Below the pieces are notes generated by a model. The model made no database searches. It saw nothing but the letters and a program-made list of their open reading frames with translations, and was not told the DNA's origin. Position numbers and translations under genes: made by a program. Below, one piece after another: positions 51,401 to 63,612 of a stretch of DNA of 64,000 nucleotides. Origin of the DNA: Nymphaea colorata (taxonomy: Eukaryota; Streptophyta; Magnoliopsida; Nymphaeales; Nymphaeaceae); contig NC_045140.1 in the NCBI RefSeq assembly GCF_008831285.2, positions 15,053,796 to 15,117,795 on the forward strand, in the 5' to 3' direction. Every line of letters starts with the position of its first letter. Positions within the stretch are counted from its first letter, which is position 1.

Positions 51401-54253
51401 TTAAATTGCGTATGGATCTTGATCCACATGTGAGTGGAATGCTAAATGGCTGGGGTGGGAAGATGGGTTTAGGACACAGGCATATAAATTTAAGGGCTAT
51501 TGAATTCTCCCACCGAGCACCAGAAGTTGACTGACTTGACTATTGCTTGAAATAGACTTGGGCTGTCTTGCCCGGCAGCCATCTTGACCAGAATGCTGTT
51601 ATCTTGGAGAGAACTTCATTTGTTTCTTTCTTTGTGGAGCTTGAGCAGAGTGGGCATAATTTCCATTGTTTAGTTAACAAACCCCTTGTGATGTGAAAGG
51701 AAGTCAGTAGTATGCAAGTTGAAGAGTATTGGAGACGGCACTTGAGGCACCAAAAGCAGGATTAGACCCTGGTGTCTGCTCTTTTGTAAGAGGGTAGAAA
51801 GAAATATTTCTTCTCCTGTTTAATATACCATTCAAAAATCCTTGTTCCATAATTCAGCTTCAGAAAATAATGATGAAGAGCATTATTTGGGCTAGAAGGA
51901 TTGAGCCTCCCTCCTATGGCTATTTCATACAAGTCATAGTAAACTTATAAAAAGAAGAATCTACTTTAACTAAATGTACAACCATATGGTGCGGTTTGGA
52001 ATTTGTCCTTGTCTCAAATTCTGGCCTCACTCTTGAGCATGGTTTTTCCATCGAGCATGGAATGCATAGAAACAGAACCTTTCTTCAGTTCTGTGGCTAG
52101 GTTGATTCTTCCTGCTTTCTACAAAATTATTTCATACACTGCTTGGATTTTGGTCTCCTAAGGTAGTCGTAAATCTTCGAGGGACAGACTTGTTCTTTCC
52201 GGATTTTTTCTTTTTCTCTTGGCAACGGAAAACCCTTTTTAAGGAATGAGCTAAGACTTGGTCCTGCCTGTTTAACCTATCATACCATTTTCAAGGCTCC
52301 TTAGACCTAAGAACTTTCAGTCAAATAAGTAATAAGAGTTCTGATCTGACATGGGGCTATAATTAGAATTTTGAGGTGACCACCATAATGGTTGTTCTGA
52401 TAATCCCAAGTTAAACATTGTTCAATACCATACCCTCCAAAATTTGAAACGATGACTTGGTTTTATAACACGCCTCCCAACCCAACCATTGCGCTATCCA
52501 AGAATTGTGATCCGCAAGAGATAGAAAGATTTCCTTGGAAAAAGAGTGAGCAATGCTGTCCAGTCAAGAAAAAGGTGACTTCAAGAAAAGGCTACTGAAC
52601 TTTCTTTTTCCTTGCTTCGTGTTTGAGCTTCAACTACCAAGTCTAATTAAAAGGACAATAGTACGAGAAAGCTCAGATAACTAGGTGACATAATAGAATT
52701 AAATTCAAGTCTGAAACTTTTCTGTTGATTCCTCTGTCTAATTGAAGATGCTAACAGGAAAACATCTGTCGAAAGCATACTTTTCTTGTCTCTTTGAAAG
52801 TGGAAGTGGGATTACCGATTGCTAAAATGATATAGATACTAATTAAATATCACTGTTGAGCATCCACCGACGACAAGTATAAGCCCTGAGGTAAGTTGTC
52901 GAGAGAGGGAGAAAGAGAGTGCTCAGCAGAAATATCAAAAGCTTTAGCATTCTGGGCACCTAAATTCAGGCTTTTGAATAACTAGCTAGGGTCCTAGCAA
53001 GACCAATGTGGGCAGCTACTTTTAGTCAATGTTTTTTTTTTTTTTTTTCACTCATGAATCCCCTTAAGAAGGAAGCCTTTTTGCTTACTACCCATCTCAA
53101 GTCTCCCGTTTTCCACATCTTACCAGTCGTCGTTCGAACGCATCCACGTACATTTTCTTGGTCTCTTTCAGAAAATATATTCCCTGGATGGAAGGAAGGA
53201 ACGGCGAAAGCGGCTTTTTCATTGCTTTAGTCGCTTTACAGTCAAGCCCCGGATGGTACACGGCCTTTTTCTTCACGTCAAAGTGGCCTAATTAATTCAT
53301 TAAATTTCTTATCCATAGATAAGCTCCATTTTATGTGCTCAATTTGTTTTCATTAATTTGGCATGGCTATTGGTGAATACTTTTATCAGTTTTGAAGATG
53401 AACCCAAACGCACGCATGTCCATTAACCGATTATGTGAAAAGTAGAATATGACTAAAACGTCCATTACTGATGTAACAGGAAGTTGTTTTTTGGATTTTT
53501 TATCAACAAAAAGATTGTTTCCCTAAGTCTTCAATAACATAAACCGGTTTTCAACATGGAAAAGAATTTTAACAACTTAGAAATTAGAACATAACAGCAA
53601 GGATGGGCATACCCAATTCAACAATGTGAACTAAACAGCAAGAATAAGGACATGGAGAATTTGTTGAGGCATTCTACGACGACCCGGCCCACACCACAGT
53701 TTGGGCCCTTAGTTTGGCAGATTTCAACCCACTCCTTGACTTGACTGTTTCGGTTCATTCAGCTTGCAAGTGAAAAAAGGTTAGATCTCAAACTAATGAT
53801 TAGTGTTGTGAAAACTGTTTATTTCATTCCGTTAACGAGCCACGACAAGTTCGACTAGAAGGTCGTTTATCTGAACTTTATTCTTTTTTAGCTTTAACAT
53901 GCCATCTTGAGGTGCCCATTTAGCTTGGACCCGTGGTTTGCTGTAAAAAGGTGGAACCAAGTTGGGACAGCCTACTTGCAGAAAGTGAAAGAGGAGAGTT
54001 GGCGATGATAGTTAAGAAAATGGGACAGGAGAAAAGGAACCTGCTAGGTAGGCTTGCTGAGTAAATTTACTATACAAACTGAGGGAGAAAATTTGGAGGA
54101 ACCCATGGTCCATGGAGATTTCAGTAAATTGTTGCAGGTGCTCACGCACAGCCACAAGCCAAAAGGAGTGACTACGGCACTCCTCATAATTGACTTTGTT
54201 CCTTTTTTCCCAATAATTGTGTTCTTCAAACAAGGGAAGGGGAGTTTGCCCGC
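47942..54253. other. Intergenic spacer, about 6.3 kb, no gene seen
   Basis: Contains the upstream side of the HD-Zip II gene, a (TA)n tract at 48,391-48,427 and otherwise AT-rich sequence. A patch of 'ggatctgag/tccaaatc' words at 50,790-51,110 may be decayed transposon sequence like that at 27.5 kb. Plus-strand frames overlapping the HD-Zip first exon (47,562-48,100) are antisense shadows. Confidence 0.5.
48391..48427. repeat. (AT)n microsatellite, about 37 bp
   Basis: Uninterrupted alternating AT, about 450 bp upstream of the HD-Zip II start codon. Confidence 0.95.
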
Positions 54254-54721
54254 ATGAAGATGAAGCTTGCTTTCACCATCCTGTATCTGCTGACCTTGTT
54301 CTGTCTGTCTGCTCATTTTGTTCAATCCATTAGAGAGACACCTTCCCTCGCTATATCTGAAGATGGTAAAACTCTCTCGCTCGCTGCTCTCTCTCTCTCA
54401 CTCCCTCTCTCACTCTCTCATACATTTGGTACTTCAGGAGCAGGTACAGGAGGGTTAAAGGTCAAACCGCGAGCGTGGGAAAGTGAGATGCCGATTGATA
54501 AGGTAACTTGAGAGTGATTTTTTATGGATGAACTATTTTCTTATAGTGATGTTTCGCAAATGAGAATTTGATGTTTGTGGTTACTGCTGGAAATGCCACA
54601 GATTGAAGGGCGGGCAAGCATGGAAGATGCAGGAGAGGAAGAGAATGAATTGGTTTACAACGTGGATTATCATGGAGCCACTACGCATCCACCTCCAGAC
54701 CCTAAGCATCCTATTCCATGA
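54254..54721 (+). CDS. Small secreted peptide precursor with DY...HPP motif (RGF/GOLVEN-like)
   Basis: Exons 54254-54365, 54438-54502 and 54602-54721 (112+65+120 nt) join in frame to 98 residues. Residues 1-25 form a strong signal peptide (ILYLLTLFCLSAHFVQS). The middle is basic then acidic (EDAGEEENE). The protein ends VDYHGATTHPPPDPKHPIP. The D81-Y82 pair followed by H88-P89-P90 has the spacing of RGF/GLV/CLEL hormones (DY, five residues, HPP), where Tyr is sulfated by TPST and the peptide is read by RGI receptor kinases. It lacks the terminal HN of classic RGFs and has extra DPKHPIP, so it could be a divergent RGF, a PSY-like peptide, or another DY-type family. Several small exons are also usual for RGF-type precursors. 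A (CT)n run in intron 1 precedes the acceptor. The start is the first of two close Met codons. Confidence 0.7.
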
Positions 54722-54896
54722 AACCTAATGTACCATGTCATGATCCACCACCTTCATCATCATACCATTATCATCATCTGTTGCCTTTATTGTTGAGAGT
54801 CCTGTTCCTTGTGCTCTGTGCCTTCTGGATTAAGATTCCACCTCTAGAAGTGTGTCTCTTTGGGGATTGATGGAAAAAAGCGTATTCCTTGACTAA

Positions 54897-54900
<4 letters not shown>

Positions 54901-54937
<37 letters not shown>
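54901..54937. repeat. (CT)n microsatellite, 37 bp
   Basis: Uninterrupted CT about 180 bases downstream of the peptide-precursor stop, possibly within its 3' UTR. Confidence 0.95.
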
Positions 54938-54941
<4 letters not shown>

Positions 54942-56376
54942 TGTGTGTTTGGAATTTGAGACTGGTTTCCAGTTCCTCTAAGATTGCATTGGCAGAAAAT
55001 TTTCTGAATTTTCAGCCCAAATGACAGAGTAGCATAAATTTTCTCTGCTTGGAATCACAACAATGATCCTTCCCAGGCTACCATTTCCTCTGAAACAGCA
55101 CTAGGCAGCAGGTTTTGCAGCTCCCATGATGAAAGCTCGACGCCAACCTTGGAAAGGCCATGGTTTTCATAAAATTTACAACATTTAAAGCATTCAATGC
55201 TTCGTGTTGTCAACACCCACTTGCGGAGGTAGCTTTGTGGAAACTGTAAAAGTTGCATCATGTTCAAGAGATTTAAACGCAAATTCAAAGCCTAAGATTT
55301 CAAAAACTGACCAATAGATGATGAGAAACTAGACTTTTCGCAGCAGAAAAAGAACTAGTAAGACTCCAATATGAAGGTATGAAGAGATCAAAACAAACAC
55401 ACGTCACGAGAAAAGCCCTTAGCACACAGACAGACGAAGTTGTTGGGAGGGTAGGTAGGTGGGGTGCGGCGTCTCAGAAACCACTAGGATATTGTGACTC
55501 GTTTTAAATTACCCACTTACCCAATAAGGCCTTTACCAACCAACAATTATGTGTAAACAAATAAATCTCTGAATAAGTTGGAATCAGCGACAAGTCCAAG
55601 TCAAAAACTTGTGCCTGTGCGTTTTTGTCCCACCGCGATTAAAACATAATACTAATAATAATCATAATATGCAATTAAGCATGAAAAGTGATTCTTTTCT
55701 TTTCTTTTGACATCAAAAGAATTGATAATGCCTACTGATTTCGCTTTTTGGTTGAACTGTCAAATCATACCCATCTTCAGATAGACGTGACCAACAAATA
55801 TCTGAATCTGATGATCTCCAAAATTCGAGACTAAAGATACATGTTTCTGCCTTCCATTCACTCGATGACTCATCCTCTTGTTATCGGATCCGATGGCCTG
55901 CACCCGACCACCCGAAAGATGGAATTGTAACGTCTCAGGTACTTGCGAAACAGAGAGCACTCAGATCAAGCTCATGTCGTGGCATACAGGTTGTCCACAC
56001 TGTACATGAACCAAGAAATGAAGTTTTTGACTTCTTGTATATCTTCCTTGGCCTTTTAGCTGAGATCAAGTTATGTTTTTGAGTTCCTGCAGGTGACGAT
56101 AAAGTTCCCGTTGTAGGTCCATACCAGCTGTTCCATGGAAGGAAGGCATCATCGTCATCAACTCCCAAATACAGTATAGCAATAAAAGGGCACGTGAATA
56201 CACATGGCTAATGAGCAATAGGCATGGCAATGGATGGCCGTCCAAAATCTTGTCTGGCATCTCCAACCATGTTGCCAACACCATAACATGATCCTCCTGC
56301 ACCCTCCCGACAGAAAACGACATAACCAGTCTCTGTAATGCTTGGTTTAACAAGGGACTTTCTCTCTCTGTCTCTG

Positions 56377-56378
<2 letters not shown>

Positions 56379-56425
<47 letters not shown>
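56379..56425. repeat. (TA)n microsatellite, about 47 bp
   Basis: Alternating TA just downstream of the JmjC gene stop (minus strand). Confidence 0.95.
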
Positions 56426-56427
<2 letters not shown>

Positions 56428-56547
56428 CCACACGTACGCACACATACACAACAGAGATACGATCATGGCTTTCCATGAAAACAATCTAGAGTACAAAAAC
56501 AGTTCAAAATAAGGCCTGCTAAGAGGGGGAACAGCTGCTCCCTATTT

Positions 56548-59500
56548 TTATGCCAAATGGTGAAGTGAAAGCATGCCATTGGTGTAGTAGTTTCTCACAG
56601 TCATGTACCTACCAAGCAGAAGTTTATACTTTCCTGTTACATCTTCAAACACTACCTCTTTGCAGAAAGCAGACTTCACCTTTAAAAATTCACATTCAAT
56701 CTCTGCAATCGGTGTTTTATCCACCTCAACTAATTCCTTGAAAATGTCCAATGGGTTGCTCCAATCCTTTTCGCCCTTCATGTCATCGACTGCTTGAAGG
56801 TTTTGAAGCCACATCATCCACTCTAAGGACTGGCTGTCATTCTCTTTAACAGCAGATTGTACTGTTGCAAATGCATCGTAGAAATTGCACATATCATTAA
56901 TTGTATCAATTAGTTGCAAGAAAAATGCCTTCTGGTCGAGAACCATCGGAACGCTCTCGTTGCCGGCAACATCACCATACTTTAATTCCAGTGGCTTGGA
57001 AAAGGCACCAACCAAGCATGCTTTTCGAAAAGAATGATTTGAATGTGCAACTAGTCTTATAGAAACATGCAGAAAATTCAGAACCATGAGATGCACCTTT
57101 CCCTTATTGCACCTAAATTGATCGCTTGCCGCCCTTGTACGGGCTCGACTCCAAGAATAGAGAGCAACATGAGCAAATCCCTCCCACCTGCACCCATAGC
57201 TGATGTCAGCAATACATGGAACACACTTTTGGATTTATTTTAATAACCTGGAGCCAATTACTTGAACCCATAAGATGCAAAATTAATAAGTGAACAAAAT
57301 CAGTTGTCAATGAGAGTTGCAGAACACTTACTCAAATGGTGGCTCAACTTCAATGCTAAGTGTCAAGTGTAAGGAGAACTCATTAACTTTATCTGCACCA
57401 GCAACATCGTCTTTGATCACTGTATGTGCCTCATGAGCACAACCTCTTGGAACATATAGAATATCTCCTTCAAAAAGCAAGAACTCTTCACCCTCACATG
57501 CACCATTTTCACAGTCCAAATGATGAAGACAACTTGACTGTTCATAGAGACGGGGTAAAGCAGCTGCCTGCCTTGGAAAAACAGTCCATTTCTTCTGTCC
57601 CACAAGCTGACAGACAAACACGCAGTGATCATCACAATGGCGAGCCAGCCCCTGAGCTTGAGGAGGTGTCAGATACAGATTAGCTCCAGAAGAAGGCTGC
57701 CCAAAAAGCATAGCTAAAGTATGAGTAATGGCTGCAATTCTCTTCCACCTGAATTCCATTCCTCGTAGGCTGATTGTATATCCTTTAGAATACGCATTCT
57801 TACAGTCCTCAATGGTAACAGAATTGAAACGATCAGGACCACCTTCATTCCCAGCGCTTGTACAATTGCTAAAAAAATGGATCTCCTTTTGCAGATGGCC
57901 TTGACTAACTCTGCTTAATTCCTCAACAGTCCTTACAAGGCGGATATCTTGGCTGTACCTTATTGGATGACCCAACTCCCCTTTGACGTCTTCCAGAAAC
58001 TGAAGGATATTCAGTTCATCTGACATAACTGGGGGACAAGAAACTAATCCATTCAATATAAAATTGAAGAGATCATCAATATTTCTGGACTTCAAACTAT
58101 CAGCTAATGAACAGAAAACATCGTCACTGTCCATGTAAGCTTTTGATGACTTTTTCACAAGAGCTGCTGAATTTTCCCAATTATTTAGCATAAAAAGCTC
58201 AAAATGAGAAGCATCATTTCCAAATAGACTTTTTTTCAGTACATGAGTACCATAAGTTATACGCTGGTTTTGAATCATTGAAAGCCTAAAGATCACTTCA
58301 GCAAGTTTTGCTCCTTGATCACATGCACAGCCTTCCTCATTGGATATCTTTACCTTTTCTGATACCACCCGACTAACCAAGGAGCACCATAATTCCCTTA
58401 GAATACACAAACAGGAAGTAGACAAGTAAGTGGGGATCCTCATTAGCCGCTCAATACTGCTGGCATTAACTAAGATAGCTAGTACATCAAGTAGTACTAA
58501 AATTCCATCTCCTAGGCATTTTCCCTCCATACTGCTGCTATAGGTCATACTCCGATTTGAAGATGGATAAGATTTTCCAAGTGGAGTTCCATTGTCACAA
58601 AGCACGGATCTACCTGACATCACGAAAGAAGCATACTCATCAATTGGTAAAAAGAATGAAAGCATGATAGAGTCTCCTTTTTCAAAAGAAATGAATCATT
58701 AACAAAAATTCAGCAAACAGATCAAATTCATGCCCATAAACAATTTAAGTGATACACCACAAAGAACAAGTTCTCAACCACAAGGATGAAAATTTTTCAC
58801 AGTAGAAGTCTTGTACATGAACAAAGATCGCAAGACCAAAATGCTTTTGTATGAAAATGAATATGACTACACAAGGCACTAGTATTGTTGTATGATGATA
58901 TTGTTGGCCATATCCCTTTCATCAGAAATTATTATCCGCATAAAACTGGGCCCAGTATGATTAGGATGTCATTGGGCATCTATCAAGAAGAGTAAATGCA
59001 AGCTTCACATTTATTGGTCCTTCAAAATCCTTACATGATGAGTTATTAGGATGATATGTGAAGCACTTTTTCAGAACCTACAGTGTCCCGTTACTAATAT
59101 GATCATATAGTATTGAGAATAAGATGTTACATCCCGTTACTAATGTGATCATATAGCATTGAGAACAAGATGTTACGCTCATCATTTTGTTAAACCAAGA
59201 TTTATAGAGTTAAGAAATCTTGTCCCAAAAGAAATTAACAGAAGATATATATAAGTCATCTGTATATGAACATCATTATAAAAGATAAAGCAAGTAAGCA
59301 ACATCAGTATTCTACTCTATCTACATACAGCAGCTTCTCTAATGCACACGATTCCTCGAGCTTTGCCAGTCCAACAGAGGTTGTCGCCAAATCCATAATC
59401 GCATTACATGCGGCAACAACCGCATAGTGCTTCCTCGAGAACATGAAACTTAAACCATTCAAGAGCTGTATATCAGAAGCCAACTTCACGTTTGCCTCAT

Positions 59501-60435
59501 ATGAACAAAGGGAAATAGCGCCCACCATCTCGCAACTAAGTGAAGCTACTCTCGTATACCTGAAATTCATAAAGACAAGTTACATTAAGAGAACTGAAGA
59601 GGAATAGAAGGAACAACAGCCTTCCAATGAAACCTCCTATCCCTACAGAAGAAAAAGAAAAAAAGGATAAATAAAGACAAAGTTTATTGTAAGCGTTGAG
59701 CAAGAATACCATCAGCTAACCAATAAGATGCTCTAGGCATAATAGTCTAAAAGCATCAACAAGGTCGCATTGTCCAAACAAACCTAATACGGACCAGACG
59801 AAAACTAAAACCAATTAAGCTTGTTGTTTCGCCTAGACAACGTGGACCACGAACCATGTTACACAAGTGAAGCAAGCAAATAACTTCGTTACAGAATGAG
59901 GACGAACTTTTTCAAACAAATACAAGTACTAACGAGAACAAAAGTGAACGGGTAACCTACAAGCAAACACCACCATGAGAAACACTCACCTAGCGCGACA
60001 ATGCGTTCTCTTTTCTTTTTCTCAAAAAGAAACAATATGAAGAGCTTAATTCCCACATTAGTGCAACTGCCTTCAAAGAAACATAACGTGCACGCATTGG
60101 AAACCAAACTGAAAGGAGAGTATTGCTCCAGAAGCCGAGCACCAACACGAGAAAATTACGCATACGACGCCTCTATTTGAAAAGTGAGGAACTTACCTGG
60201 TGTGGAGAAGGAGGGGAAGCAAAGCAAGCAAGGAGGTGGGCAAAATTTGGCCAGTGCTGCTGGAGCCTAGGTTTCTGTGGCAAGCTTGAACATAATTGAG
60301 ATGCATGTTGAGGCATTCTATTATCAATCGACGAGGGGTCAGCGAATCGATTCGGGTGGAGGCTGCTAGCAGCAAGGGGAAGATATGACGGTGCCGAATT
60401 TTCAGCCAATATTCTCGTTTTCTCTTGATACCCAT
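56548..60435 (-). CDS. JmjC Fe(II)/2-oxoglutarate oxygenase, NO66/MINA53 (ribosomal oxygenase)-like
   Basis: Dioxygenase that in animals hydroxylates ribosomal-protein His. Exons: 60197-60435, 59329-59559, a tentative 58779-58843, 57332-58676, 56548-57187. With the tentative exon the model is in frame, 839 residues. The cupin/JmjC core has HCD (at about 57631-57639) as the first two iron ligands and the His of GCAHEAH (about 57432) as the third, with KKWTVFPR between them and a GDILYVPRG strand. After it comes a winged-helix-like region (ALYSWSRARTRAASDQFRC and following) ending NYYTNGMLSLHHLA, as in NO66. The N-terminal helical part (exons 1-4) has an armadillo-like look typical of plant homologues. 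The small third exon is inferred from phase: exon 2 ends in phase 2 and exon 4 begins in phase 1, so they cannot join directly. Exon 1 begins with basic MGIKRKR, a possible nuclear or nucleolar signal. Confidence 0.85.
59086..59176. repeat. 46-bp tandem duplication in JmjC intron 2
   Basis: The segment starting tcccgttactaatatgatca at 59086 is repeated at 59132 with about four differences. Confidence 0.85.
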
Positions 60436-63302
60436 TACCCAGAGGTAGAGGGAGACAGAGATGGGGGTGGGTAGGATCCGCCGGAGCAGGAAGCCTTAAC
60501 CGTGTATGGTAAGAGAAAGCCCGAAGGTGGGGAGAGGGCGGCGGAGAGAGGAGGAACGCGCCCGTGTAGAACGCTGCAGGGAATGTGGAACTCTAAACAC
60601 GGTCAGGCGTCGCGTTTGGGCAGTTTCCTTGCAAATAAAACACACCAAAACCAAAAGGATTCTCTAATATTTTTTACGTAATCAAACAAACTGCATAGTT
60701 CACTCAGAACAAGTTACACCTTAAATCAATTATCCAAAACTTCTTGTCTTGTAGATAATTGATTTTAGCCATCGAATTTTTGCTGATCTACAACACTTAT
60801 AGCTCTCTCCATCCCCGGTTTCGACTCGATTAAAGTCGGTTTCTGGTTATGCTTATTAGACACCAGGTTTTTCTTATCTACTTGGGTGACACCATCTGTT
60901 AACCCAAGGCCTCATTCTTGGGTCGTGATTTAATAATGGGGTCCAAGGAATTGCAACATGGTCAGTGATGAAGGTTCTTATGGCATACTTGGCTTACCAC
61001 TTTCTGGTGGCATGTTTGACAAACTATAAATGTCATTGCCCACAAATTTGCCACCAGAAATGACATTGACCACAGGGTGAAACGGCGTTGCATCCAGGCT
61101 TTGATTCTGAGAATTTTGTATGATGATGATGTGGCCCAACGATAGAGGGAACAAGTGACCATCAATATGGCCGTCCTAGCTCTTGTCTTCGTGTCAGATG
61201 ATTTCTTTCATTTGTTTGGTGTTTTTTCTTGATAGGCATCGCATAGGTGGTTGGAGTGGTAGATCGGTGAAAATTCGGTCATCAATTTAATTCATATGAA
61301 TGACACTTTTCTAAATTGTAAACGGCAACAGATGCTACCATCAAGAAACTGTAAATTCATCCAAATCCTGCAACTTGGCTTTTTTGCTATGTTATATATG
61401 TTTCTTCCTTTTATTTCTAGGGTGAATAGTTTCTAAAGCTTTTGGGATGGCCAATGCATCGAAAGTTGAATCCATCATCTAGCTCATATCCAGCTTGCTT
61501 CGTGCACAATCTGAATCGCCTGCCTTATTTCTATGAGGTATGAATATCGAAACTAAAACTTTTGCCACCGAAACATAGAAAACAATATGATATAGCGACA
61601 TGTTTTAGTATTCAAGAGAAAAATGGCCGCAAATTGCAATAGGAGAGGCAGTTCCACAATCAATCTTTTCCTGGTCTGAGGTATCCATAGCATGCAAGTG
61701 TTCATGCACATCGCCGTCAATGTCTCTCTTCGTCCCCTGCTGTACTTATCATAGGGTGTGGCCGACTGATGGAAGAAAGTTGGACCCCTGAAATTCGACT
61801 CTCTTCACCTGACCTTCTGTATAAAAGAAAAGCAAATCTCGGTTTTCCGCTTCCCATGTTTGGTATCTCCTTGGGCTCCACCATCATTTTACAGATTGCT
61901 CGTGCTTATTCAGCTCCGATGGATAGCTTAATCAATCAAGCACTAGACAAGCCCAAAGTAGTGGAGCCAGGTTCAATTTTGCTAGCAAAAGAAAACAACG
62001 AAGTTTAACATATTTGCATTTCTCAAATTTATATTACTAAGGAGGAGATTACAGGTTCAACAGATTACATCAGGGAAAATTTTACTTTTCTGCTGTGGAA
62101 GAAATAAAACAGACAAAAAGAACACAGCATAAGAAAAACGATCGGAGAAAAATTGCTTATTTTTGTTTAGATAAAAATTGTAAAACCCTGAAGCTGGCAG
62201 CTGTAACATCTGACCTCAACCAATTGCTCGGGAAACTGAACATTTTAACCATACAATTTAAAGTCATAAAACTCTTTAATATATAAAACAATTAAAAAGT
62301 GGTATAAGATCAAGCCCTTCCAATTTCCATTTAGGCTATCAGCCCTACTTAAATGAATTCGAACAACTTTGAGAGCCCGAACAAGGCGACTTGTTTCCAG
62401 GTTCGTACTTACACCGACACACAAGTACAATCATTAGTGAGGAGCAGAGATTCCCATCCAATTCACCGTCAGATCCTTGTTCATTTTCTTGGACAGTCGC
62501 GAGTTATAGAAACCCGATATGTCTTCCGTGATAACAACCTCAACGCTTGAGGTCAGACAAGGGGATAATGTCAAGCCTTCAATGAAGTTTCCTCTGATGA
62601 ATAACACAAGTTCATGGCATACCCCTTAGGGAAATTAGCTGAGAAACACCAAACAAGCAACTACACTTTTTCAACACTGTAACAGTCGGTAAAGATCAGG
62701 ACACCAATGCCTTCACTTGACAAGATGACACGTTCAAAATATTCAATTTCTTTTGTCAGATATTGAGCTTACCGTCATCAATGTGATTGATAGGACGATA
62801 TCTGGGATCCGCGTGCAAAACAAAGGGTAACAACCATCAAGCTTGAGAGCATTCCCACACTCCCACACCATGTGTCCTGTTTAGCCTAGCACTGGTTAAC
62901 TATAAGAAAGTGGGCCACAAGTCATAACCACTACGTCTTACCTGGTCCATCGGGTGCAGAAACTTGCCTAGACACGGCCAAGGCATGATGAGCCTGTCTA
63001 ACAGACTCAACATGGCTCCTGGTGTCGGCAGAATTAGAAGGCCTTAGAAGGGCTAAATTTTTAAAACCTCAGCATTACAGTCGTCCCAAGATTTGCACTT
63101 CCATAGTGGCAGAGATGACTGGAGTGGCTTTAACAGATCCAAAAGAATCAGCATGATTTTAGCTAAACAAAATGCAGTAATTCATGTTTGAATTTGAGTT
63201 GTTCCAAAATCATGCCCTTGGTACATATATCAAGTCAACAAAATGATGAAAAATATAACCATCAGTAACAATGCTAATGTCAAAAGCATGTGGATTACTT
63301 CT
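60436..63302. other. Intergenic spacer, JmjC gene to glutaredoxin gene
   Basis: 60,436-60,600 is the GC-richer 5' side of the JmjC gene. The remainder is AT-rich; the 79-codon frame at 61,769-62,008 and 67-codon frame at 60,962-61,165 have no recognisable domain. 62,600-63,300 is the 3' flank of the glutaredoxin gene. Confidence 0.5.
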
Positions 63303-63612
63303 TCAAAGCTCGTGTTCCTCCTCAGGGATGTTCTCTAGAAGCTTTGCCAATTCCCCATTTTCATAGGCTTCAACAGTATCTGATTTGAGACCGAAAAATC
63401 AGGTTATTCGAGAATTGCAGAACCAAGTTATATAAAACGTTATACTATTTGATGAATAGTATGTCGATAATAGAATCACAGATAGAATATAGCTTCTGTA
63501 AATGTTTGTTTACCATCTGAGCCACCAAGATGTTTTCCATTGATGAACACCTGAGGCACTGTCCGCCTGCCAAATAATTGTTGCAATGCATCTTGAATGT
63601 CAGCTCCATCAT
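63303..63612 (-). CDS. Glutaredoxin, CPYC-type (GRXC3/C4-like), 3' part only
   Basis: Thiol-disulfide oxidoreductase using glutathione. Two last exons are in the window: 63514-63612 and 63303-63379, joined in phase. They encode [20 protein letters not shown], then [12 protein letters not shown] and a tail [15 protein letters not shown] ending EEEHEL. Family features seen: the TVP loop with cis-Pro, the GGSD glutathione-binding motif, the acidic tail. The active-site CPYC exon and the N-terminus (with a signal peptide in C3/C4 members) lie beyond the right edge; 63,613-64,000 is intron. The phase at 63612 requires one G from the preceding exon, giving an Asp, as in the conserved ..ER-DDG.. segment. 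Gene is incomplete at the window edge, not broken. Confidence 0.92.

Larger units (their letters stand above)
54722..56547. other. Spacer between the peptide gene and the JmjC gene
   Basis: Contains a 37-bp (CT)n run (54,901-54,937) probably within the 3' UTR of the peptide gene, and a (TA)n tract at 56,379-56,425. Open frames at 55,055-56,350 (minus) may include 3' UTR of the JmjC gene but show no domain. Confidence 0.5.

Noticed and set aside
61769-62008. 79-codon plus-strand frame
   Set aside because: Hydrophobic stretch present but no signal peptide or known family; likely chance.
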